From the NCBI GenBank assembly GCA_016302005.1, contig JAEDOK010000037.1, positions 1 through 13,128 on the forward strand: DNA of 13,128 bases. Direction: 5' to 3'. The translations under genes and the position numbers were made by a program. Position 1 is the first letter of the stretch, and every line of letters starts with the position of its first letter. The notes under the pieces were generated by a model, which was given only the letters and a program-made list of their open reading frames with translations, did no database searches and was not told the origin of the DNA. Of this stretch, positions 7,649-13,128 are shown piece after piece. This stretch comes from Oscillospiraceae bacterium (lineage in GTDB: Bacteria > Bacillota_A > Clostridia > Oscillospirales > Oscillospiraceae).

Positions 7649-9697
7649 ATGTGTTTGGATGTGAAGTACGGAACTTGGGAAATTGCGGCACCGGATCAGA
7701 AATCGGTTGAAAAACTATGCGCGGCGGGCTATTCCGTCCTGACTGCCTACGCGCTTTGCGGCAGGGGCTATGATACGGTAGAGGCGGCAAATGAGCTGCT
7801 CCGCGCCGATGCCCCGCTGCCGGATCCGTTCTTAATGAAGGAGATGGATCGTGCCGTTGCGGAGCTTCGCCGCGCGTTGGCGGAAAAACAGCGCATTGCC
7901 GTTTTTGGGGACTATGATGTGGATGGCATTACGGCAACCTGCCTTTTGACGGATTATTTGCGCTCCGTCGGCGCGGACTGCGTTGCGCATATTCCCGGAC
8001 GCATGGAGGAGGGCTATGGATTGAACGCAGCCGCGATCCGCCAGCTTTATGACGACGGCGTGCGGTTGATCATTACCGTGGACTGCGGCATTACGGCGAT
8101 CCCCGAGGCAGAGCTTTGCCGCACAATGGGCATTACATTGATCATTACCGATCACCATGAATGCAAGTCGGTTTTGCCCTGCGCGGCGGCAGTGATCGAC
8201 CCGCACCGCCCCGACCGCACCTATCCGCATACGAATCTGTCCGGTGTCGGCGTGGCGTTTAAGCTGGCAGCCGCACTGCACGGCGATCAGGACGAGATCG
8301 CGGCGCGCTATTGCGACCTGTTCTGCCTCGGCACCATTGCGGACATTATGTGCTTGCGCGGAGAGAACCGCCGTCTCGTTGTGCAGGGGCTTGCCGCGAT
8401 GCAGAACCCGAAGCGCCTCGGCATCCGCGCGTTGATGGAGGCTTGCGACTGTATGTCGCAGGAGGTGACTGCTTCGACCATCGGCTATGTGCTCGCCCCG
8501 CGCATCAACGCCGCCGGACGCATGGAGCACGCAGAGCTTGCCGTGCAGCTGTTTCTGACCGAGGATCCCGCTGAGGCAAAGGAGCTTGCCGAGACGCTGT
8601 GCCGACTGAACCGAGAACGGCAGGAGACGGAATTGGAGATTTATCGCGAGGCTTCCTATCGCCTGCGCGGGAAAAAGCAGACCGGCAGCGCCATCGTCCT
8701 CGCCGGAGAAAACTGGCATCAGGGCGTTGTCGGCATTGTTGCCTCTCGCCTGAGCGAGGAATACTGCCGCCCGACCTTTTTGATCTGTCTGAACGGGGAG
8801 CACGGCAAGGCTTCCTCGCGTTCCTACGGCGGATTTAATCTTTTCGCCTCGCTGACAGAGCTTTCGGGGTTGCTCGAGGGCTACGGCGGACATGAGCTTG
8901 CGGCGGGCTTTACCATCCACCGCGAAAACATTGCCGAGTTCTCCCGACGTATCTGTGCCCGCGCCGAGGCGTTTGCCAAATCGGGCGAGGCAAAGACCGC
9001 GCTTGAGATCGACAGCGAGATTCCCGCCGCCCTTTTGACGGAGGAGAACATCAAAGGGCTTTCGCAGCTGGAACCCTGCGGCACGGGCTGCCCCAGACCG
9101 GTATTCTGCCTGAGTGAGGTGATTGTGGAGCGCATTGCCACCGTCGGCGGCGGAAAGCATCTGCGCCTGCGTCTGCGTTCCCGCGAGGGAGAGAGCTTGC
9201 AGGCAATCTACTTCTCCGGCGGCGCACTTGCCCGAAAGCTCAAGGTGGGCGACCGCGTGGATGTCGCATTTCATGCGCAGATGAACGAATTTCGCGGCGT
9301 TCGCACGGTGCAGCTCAGCCTGATCGACCTGCGCCGTGTTGCCCCGGCGGAGCTGTATGACCGCTTTCTCTCAGGAGACAGGCTTTCTCCCGCAGAGCGC
9401 CGTATGCTCGCCCCGGAACGGGCGGATATTGCGGAGCTTTGGCATTATCTCCGCGCGGTGCTGCCCTACGGAAAGGTGCTGCGCTGCGAGCTGACCGATT
9501 TTTGCTCTGCGGTTGCCGAGTATTCCAACCAACGGCACAGCGTCCGCCGAACGCTTGCGGGACTTGCAATTTTGCAGGAGCTCGGTTTTTTGACTTTCCG
9601 CCGTGAGCAAACAGTGCTGGAGCTGTGCCTCCTTTCGAATTGCCGACCGAATCCGCTGGAAAACAGTCGATTATATCATTCCATCAGAGGTGATTGA
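7649..9697 (+). CDS. recJ: Single-stranded-DNA-specific exonuclease RecJ
   Basis: RecJ degrades single-stranded DNA 5' to 3' in recombination, mismatch and base-excision repair and at stalled forks. The 682-residue product has all DHH-phosphoesterase motifs: GDYDVDG (87-93), DCG (145-147), DHH (168-170), DPH (184-186), GTIAD (228-232) and APRINAAGR (283-291). The DHHA1 region carries NWHQGVVGIVASRL (about 355-368) and GGHELAAGF (413-421), and an oligonucleotide-binding domain (about 450-550) follows. A carboxy-terminal extension of some 120 residues, as in Bacillus-type RecJ, contains a helical region before the stop. The exact start is uncertain: ATG 7649, TTG 7655 and GTG 7661 are all in frame with weak ribosome sites, and ATG is used here. 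It is the first gene of the operon, and its stop is 2 bases before the preferred rel start. In many Firmicutes apt lies at that junction, but it is absent here. Confidence 0.96.
   Translation: MCLDVKYGTWEIAAPDQKSVEKLCAAGYSVLTAYALCGRGYDTVEAANELLRADAPLPDPFLMKEMDRAVAELRRALAEKQRIAVFGDYDVDGITATCLLTDYLRSVGADCVAHIPGRMEEGYGLNAAAIRQLYDDGVRLIITVDCGITAIPEAELCRTMGITLIITDHHECKSVLPCAAAVIDPHRPDRTYPHTNLSGVGVAFKLAAALHGDQDEIAARYCDLFCLGTIADIMCLRGENRRLVVQGLAAMQNPKRLGIRALMEACDCMSQEVTASTIGYVLAPRINAAGRMEHAELAVQLFLTEDPAEAKELAETLCRLNRERQETELEIYREASYRLRGKKQTGSAIVLAGENWHQGVVGIVASRLSEEYCRPTFLICLNGEHGKASSRSYGGFNLFASLTELSGLLEGYGGHELAAGFTIHRENIAEFSRRICARAEAFAKSGEAKTALEIDSEIPAALLTEENIKGLSQLEPCGTGCPRPVFCLSEVIVERIATVGGGKHLRLRLRSREGESLQAIYFSGGALARKLKVGDRVDVAFHAQMNEFRGVRTVQLSLIDLRRVAPAELYDRFLSGDRLSPAERRMLAPERADIAELWHYLRAVLPYGKVLRCELTDFCSAVAEYSNQRHSVRRTLAGLAILQELGFLTFRREQTVLELCLLSNCRPNPLENSRLYHSIRGD
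9686..9690 (+). promoter_or_regulatory. Ribosome binding site that sets the rel start
   Basis: AGAGG, inside the end of recJ, lies 9 bases before TTG 9700 but only 3 bases before the alternative TTG 9694. The downstream TTG is therefore preferred. The next in-frame ATG is at 9730, and it cannot be excluded. Confidence 0.6.
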
Positions 9698-9699
9698 GT

Positions 9700-11880
9700 T
9701 TGGAAACCTTTGCTGAACATTATGAAAGTATGCGCCGTATGATCGTTCAGCATTGTCCGCAGGCGGACATGGCGGTGATCGACCGCGCCGTGGAATATGC
9801 CGCGAACAAGCATCGCGACCAAAAGCGCAAGGACGGCTCGCCATATATCATCCATCCGCTGGCTGTGGCGGAGATCGTCGCGGAGACAGGACTGGACACC
9901 GATGCCATTTTGGGCGCGATCCTGCACGACTGCATCGAGGATACCGACTCGACCTATGACGAGATCGCGCGGCAGTTCGGCTCGACGGTCGCCTCCCTCG
10001 TTGAGGGCGTTACGAAGCTGACCCGTGTGGAATATACCACCTTGGAGCAGCAGCAAATGGAGAATCTGCGCAAGATGTTCATGGCGATGAGCAAGGATAT
10101 CCGCGTGGTGCTTATCAAAATTTGCGACCGTCTGCACAACACACGCACGATGCAGTATCAGACACCCGCAAAACAGATCTCAAAATCCCGCGAGACGATG
10201 GACATCTACGCCCCGCTGGCGCACCGCTTAGGTATGCAGAAGATCAAGTGGGAGTTGGAGGATACGAGCTTAAAATATCTCGACCCACAGGGTTATGACG
10301 AGATCATGGAATACCTCGCAGCGCATCAGGCGGAGGCGGACAGCTTTATGAAGTCCATTCAGTCCAAGATCACCACGCGTCTGTCCGCTGTCGGCATCCA
10401 CGGGTCAATTTACGGCAGAATCAAGCATGTCTACTCCATCTACCGCAAGATGAAGGCGCAGAACAAGAGCATTGACGAGCTTTACGATATGTACGCCTTC
10501 CGGGTGATCGTCGATACGATCTCCGACTGCTATAATGTGCTCGGGCATATCCATGACCTGTTCAACCTTGTGCCGGGCCGCTTTAAGGATTATATTTCCA
10601 CACCGAAGCCGAATATGTATCAAAGTCTGCATACGACGGTCATCGGGCAGCAGGGCATCCCCTTTGAGGTGCAGATTCGTACCTGGGAGATGCACGAGAC
10701 GGCGGAATACGGCATTGCCGCGCACTGGAAATACAAGCAGGGCGTCGAGGGCGGCAGCGAGAAGCAATTTGAATGGGTGCGCCGCCTGCTGGAAAGCCAG
10801 CAGGAGGAGAACGACGCCGAGGATTATATCCACTCCCTCAAGGTCGATATGTTTGACGACGAGGTGTTTGTCTTTACGCCCAAGGGCAAGGTGATGTCCC
10901 TGCCCGCAGGCTCGACGCCGATCGACTTTGCCTATGCCATTCACTCCGGCGTCGGCAACGCGATGGTAGGCGCAAAGGTCAATAACCGCATTGCAAGCTA
11001 CGACCAACAGCTCGAAAACGGTGATATCGTTGAGATTCTGACCTCCAAGAGCGCGAAGGGCCCCAGCCGCGATTGGCTGAAGATCTGCAACAGCAATCAG
11101 GCGCGCACGAAGATCAAGCAGTGGTTCAAGAAGGAGAAGCGCGAGGAGAATGTCGCCCACGGCAGGGCGAGCTTTGAGGGCGAGCTGCGCCGCGCAAACC
11201 TCAGTCCTGCGATTTTGCAGGACAGCGACCTGCTCCCGCAATTGTTGAAAAAGCTGGCGTTTGACAGCTTGGACGATATGTATGCCGCCATTGGCTACGG
11301 CGGCTTGACGGCGGCAAAGGCGTTCGGACGCATCCGCGACGATCTGACCCGCGCCAATCGCCAGAATCAGCAGAAGGAGCCGCCGAAGGCAGCGGAGCCG
11401 TCTCCCGTCAAGGCGAGCCGCCATAAGGACTCCGGCGTGATCGTGGAGGACATTGACTCCTGCATGATCAAGTTCTCCCGCTGCTGCACGCCTGTGCCCG
11501 GCGACGAGATCATCGGCTTTATCACGAAGGGCTACGGCGTGTCCGTCCACCGCAAGGACTGCAAGAATGCCGTCGGCGCGAACGACCCGAAGCAGGCGGG
11601 ACGCTGGGTGAAGGTCGCGTGGTGCACGGATGAGGAGAAGCCCTTCGCCACGACCTTTGAGATCGACTCCGTGGATCGCGACGGCATTTGGATCGACATT
11701 GCCACTGCGCTGACTGCGGCAAAGGTCAAAATTTCCGAAATCTCTGCGAAGGAAATGCCTGCGGGCAAGGCGCGGACGGTTGCCACCTTTGAGGTCAAAA
11801 ACGTGTCTGAGCTGGAAACCATTCGCAATAAGATCCGCAATATCGACGGCGTCATTGACGTGCGAAGGGGGCAGAACTGA
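9700..11880 (+). CDS. relA: Bifunctional (p)ppGpp synthetase/hydrolase Rel
   Basis: Rel makes (p)ppGpp from GTP/GDP and ATP on starved ribosomes and also hydrolyses it, setting the stringent response. In the 726-residue product the amino-terminal HD hydrolase domain keeps HDCIED (76-81) and CDRLHNTRT (about 142-150), so hydrolysis should be active. The synthetase domain (about 225-345) has RKMKAQNKS, YDMYAFRVIV, RFKDYISTPKPNMYQSLHT and EVQIRTWEMH. RFKD (294-297), rather than the acidic EFDD of RelA that only synthesises, also points to a bifunctional enzyme. The TGS domain lies at about 388-450. A cysteine-containing conserved region (about 588-622) and a carboxy-terminal ACT domain (about 650-726) follow. 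Start TTG 9700 is chosen from the ribosome site; TTG 9694 and ATG 9730 are alternatives. The gene begins 2 bases after recJ, and its TGA overlaps the dtd ATG by one base, so translation is probably coupled. Confidence 0.96.
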   Translation: METFAEHYESMRRMIVQHCPQADMAVIDRAVEYAANKHRDQKRKDGSPYIIHPLAVAEIVAETGLDTDAILGAILHDCIEDTDSTYDEIARQFGSTVASLVEGVTKLTRVEYTTLEQQQMENLRKMFMAMSKDIRVVLIKICDRLHNTRTMQYQTPAKQISKSRETMDIYAPLAHRLGMQKIKWELEDTSLKYLDPQGYDEIMEYLAAHQAEADSFMKSIQSKITTRLSAVGIHGSIYGRIKHVYSIYRKMKAQNKSIDELYDMYAFRVIVDTISDCYNVLGHIHDLFNLVPGRFKDYISTPKPNMYQSLHTTVIGQQGIPFEVQIRTWEMHETAEYGIAAHWKYKQGVEGGSEKQFEWVRRLLESQQEENDAEDYIHSLKVDMFDDEVFVFTPKGKVMSLPAGSTPIDFAYAIHSGVGNAMVGAKVNNRIASYDQQLENGDIVEILTSKSAKGPSRDWLKICNSNQARTKIKQWFKKEKREENVAHGRASFEGELRRANLSPAILQDSDLLPQLLKKLAFDSLDDMYAAIGYGGLTAAKAFGRIRDDLTRANRQNQQKEPPKAAEPSPVKASRHKDSGVIVEDIDSCMIKFSRCCTPVPGDEIIGFITKGYGVSVHRKDCKNAVGANDPKQAGRWVKVAWCTDEEKPFATTFEIDSVDRDGIWIDIATALTAAKVKISEISAKEMPAGKARTVATFEVKNVSELETIRNKIRNIDGVIDVRRGQN

Positions 11881-12329
11881 TGCGGGCGGTCGTGACGCGT
11901 GTAAAAAGCGCCTCCGTTGCCATCGCGGGCGAGATCGTCGGGCAAATCGGACAGGGCTTTTTGATCCTGCTCGGTGTCGCGCCGGACGATACGGGCGCGC
12001 AATGCAAAAAATTGGCGGAAAAGGCGCTGGGATTGCGCGTCTTCTGCGACGAAAACGATAAAATGAATCTGTCCCTCGGGGATGTCGGCGGACAGGTGCT
12101 TGTGGTGAGCCAGTTTACCCTCTATGCCGACTGCAAAAAGGGCAAGCGTCCGAGCTTTGTCGGCGCGGCGGCACCCGATGTCGCCATTCCCCTGTATGAG
12201 CAGTTTTTGGACGAGTGCCGTGCAAGAGGGTTCGAGCCGCAGCACGGACGCTTCGGCGCGGATATGCTCGTCGCCTCCGAAAACGACGGCCCCGTGACGA
12301 TCCTGCTGGACACGAAGGAACTGATGTAG
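11880..12329 (+). CDS. dtd: D-aminoacyl-tRNA deacylase
   Basis: Dtd removes D-amino acids (and glycine wrongly attached to tRNA-Ala) from tRNA, protecting translation. The 149-residue product has the family's usual length. Its amino end MRAVVTRVKSASVAI is typical, and the catalytic motif SQFTLYAD (77-84) leads into KKGKRPSF. The carboxy-terminal cross-subunit Gly-Pro motif GPVT (137-140), within NDGPVTILLDT, follows GRFGADMLV. The active site of the homodimer is thus complete. The ATG at 11880 shares one base with the rel stop (TGATG), a typical coupled arrangement. The gene's TAG stop (12327-12329) is part of the GTAG end of an inserted repeat, and translation ends ELM just inside it. It sits in the conserved Firmicutes order recJ - rel - dtd - hydrolase. 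Confidence 0.96.
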   Translation: MRAVVTRVKSASVAIAGEIVGQIGQGFLILLGVAPDDTGAQCKKLAEKALGLRVFCDENDKMNLSLGDVGGQVLVVSQFTLYADCKKGKRPSFVGAAAPDVAIPLYEQFLDECRARGFEPQHGRFGADMLVASENDGPVTILLDTKELM

Positions 12330-12428
12330 GGGCGGCTATCAGCCGCCCGTGTACGGGGGAACGGGCTTGTACGCAAACGGTAATTTCTGCACGCGGGCGG
12401 ATAGTATCCGCCCCTACAGAGGTTTTTG
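12326..12428. repeat. Complete 92-base element with two palindromes and inverted GTAG/CTAC ends
   Basis: The element runs from GTAGGGGCGG (12326-12335) to the exactly complementary CCGCCCCTAC (12408-12417). Just inside each end is a palindrome: 12330-12348 (GGGCGGCT, 3-base loop, AGCCGCCC) and 12395-12413 (GGGCGGATA, one base, TATCCGCCC). The 46 bases between include the shared linker (12366-12393, ending TTTCTGCACG). AGAGGTTTTTG (12418-12428) follows, matching the flank of copy 1. The left end supplies the stop of dtd, so the element abuts or replaced the original gene end. It encodes nothing. The hairpin plus T-run at 12395-12427 could weakly terminate transcription, but the gap between stem and T-run is long. 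Confidence 0.8.
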
Positions 12429-12453
12429 CGAGCTAAGGAAAAGGAGCATTTGA

Positions 12454-13038
12454 ATGAAAATTTACACTTTGCCGCTGGGGCAGTTGGAGACGAATTGCTA
12501 CCTGGTCGCGGATACGGACGGAAACGCCGCCGTGATCGACCCCGCCGCCGCGCCGGAACAGATTTTGCAGACCGCGCGGGAGCATGGGCTGAACCTTCAG
12601 GCGACTTTGCTCACGCACGGGCATTTTGACCATGTGGGCGCGGTCAAGGGACTGGTGGAGGCGCTGCGCTGTCCCGTTTGGATGCACGAAAGCGAATTGA
12701 CGCTTCCCGAATATCTGACGGACGGGAAGCTATATTATACGGATGGCTATGACGAGGGCGACACGGTCACGGTCGGGAAGCTGACCTTCACCGTCCTGCA
12801 CACCCCGGGACATACGCCGGGGTCGGTCTGCCTGCGCTGCGGAGATGCGCTGTTTTCCGGCGACACGCTGTTCGCGGGAAGTTACGGACGGACGGATTTC
12901 TCCGGCGGCAGCGGCTTGGAGATGTGCAAGAGCCTCCACAGACTTGCCGAGATTTCGGAAAATCTCAATGTCTACCCCGGACACGGCGAAATGACAACTC
13001 TTGACAGAGAGCGAAGAGAAAACCCCTATTTCCGCTGA
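12454..13038 (+). CDS. Metallo-beta-lactamase-fold hydrolase (glyoxalase II-like)
   Basis: The 194-residue protein has the full two-metal binding set of this fold: THGHFDH (54-60), histidine 120 in HTPGHTPGS, aspartate 137 in FSGDTLF, and histidine 177 in YPGHGE. The short length and the GRTDF segment (145-149) place it with the YcbL/YrvJ-like glyoxalase-II relatives, which lack the long substrate-binding carboxy-terminal domain of true GloB. A thioester hydrolase role is possible but not shown. ATG 12454 has AAGGAGC (12441-12447) six bases upstream. A hydrolase of this family follows dtd in many Firmicutes, which supports operon membership, but here it is separated from dtd by a repeat element of about 100 bases, so co-transcription depends on read-through. 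No terminator is seen after it within the window. Confidence 0.93.
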   Translation: MKIYTLPLGQLETNCYLVADTDGNAAVIDPAAAPEQILQTAREHGLNLQATLLTHGHFDHVGAVKGLVEALRCPVWMHESELTLPEYLTDGKLYYTDGYDEGDTVTVGKLTFTVLHTPGHTPGSVCLRCGDALFSGDTLFAGSYGRTDFSGGSGLEMCKSLHRLAEISENLNVYPGHGEMTTLDRERRENPYFR

Positions 13039-13054
13039 TCGGGATTTCACCAAA

Positions 13055-13128
13055 TCAGCAGTTCCTGCACGAGATTGCACCCGCAATACCCGCAATACCC
13101 GCAAGGGGCACGCCGCATCCGTAGCGCT
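13055..13128. repeat. Repeat copy with internal 9-base tandem expansion (cut by window end)
   Basis: From 13063 to 13085 the sequence matches 7429-7451 exactly for 23 bases, starting TCCTGCACGAGATTGC. The match resumes as GCCGCATCCGTA near 13112 (compare 7460-7471). Between them this copy carries nearly three units of ACCCGCAAT (13079-13104), where the 7429 copy has one unit. The last window base corresponds to about 7476, so the element probably continues. It lies right after the hydrolase gene and encodes nothing. Confidence 0.75.

Overview
The window looks like a piece of chromosome from an anaerobic Gram-positive bacterium of the class Clostridia, probably a fairly GC-rich gut lineage of the Oscillospiraceae/Ruminococcaceae kind. 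The evidence is strong AGGAGG-type ribosome binding sites, clear sigma-A-like promoters, a lipoteichoic-acid-synthase-like membrane enzyme, the Firmicutes gene order recJ - rel - dtd - metallo-beta-lactamase hydrolase, and GTG/TTG starts. The taxon is inferred from gene content and style, not from a marker gene.

Layout. 1-239: leader with a 20-base perfect palindrome, a short heptamer repeat and an inverted repeat. 240-3304, plus strand: glpK (glycerol kinase), birA (biotin ligase/repressor) and a small nitroreductase, the last two tightly linked. 3322-3610: an unrecognised 59-residue membrane protein (3383-3562) with its own promoter and a very strong terminator. 3622-5925: a single-gene unit for an LtaS-like phosphoglycerol-transferase/sulfatase-fold protein, ending in a terminator shared with the opposing genes. 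5929-7250, minus strand: a two-helix membrane protein with a zinc ribbon and a membrane-anchored metallophosphoesterase. 7251-7648: an intergenic island packed with modular repeats and a pair of overlapping divergent promoters. 7649-12329, plus strand: recJ, rel and dtd with 2-base and overlapping junctions, a DNA-repair / stringent-response / translation-quality operon. 12326-12428: a repeat whose edge supplies the stop codon of dtd. 12454-13038: a glyoxalase-II-like hydrolase. 13055-13128: another repeat copy running off the window.

The protein genes are mostly housekeeping, and I do not see a defence system, CRISPR array, prophage or biosynthetic cluster. The most interesting structure is in the DNA between genes. 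Five palindromes of 19-21 bases (32-51, 7303-7323, 7354-7374, 12330-12348, 12395-12413) differ in sequence but keep their symmetry. All are flanked on one side by CTAC (or GTAG in the mirrored copies), and several are joined to a shared linker of about 28 bases ending in TCCTGCACG or a close variant. This is a modular, dispersed element family whose arms appear to covary, and it sits only in intergenic positions here. Other points worth a look are the absence of apt between recJ and rel, the face-to-face promoters at 7598-7627, the cysteine/acidic micro-membrane protein, and the almost leaderless promoter of the zinc-ribbon protein.
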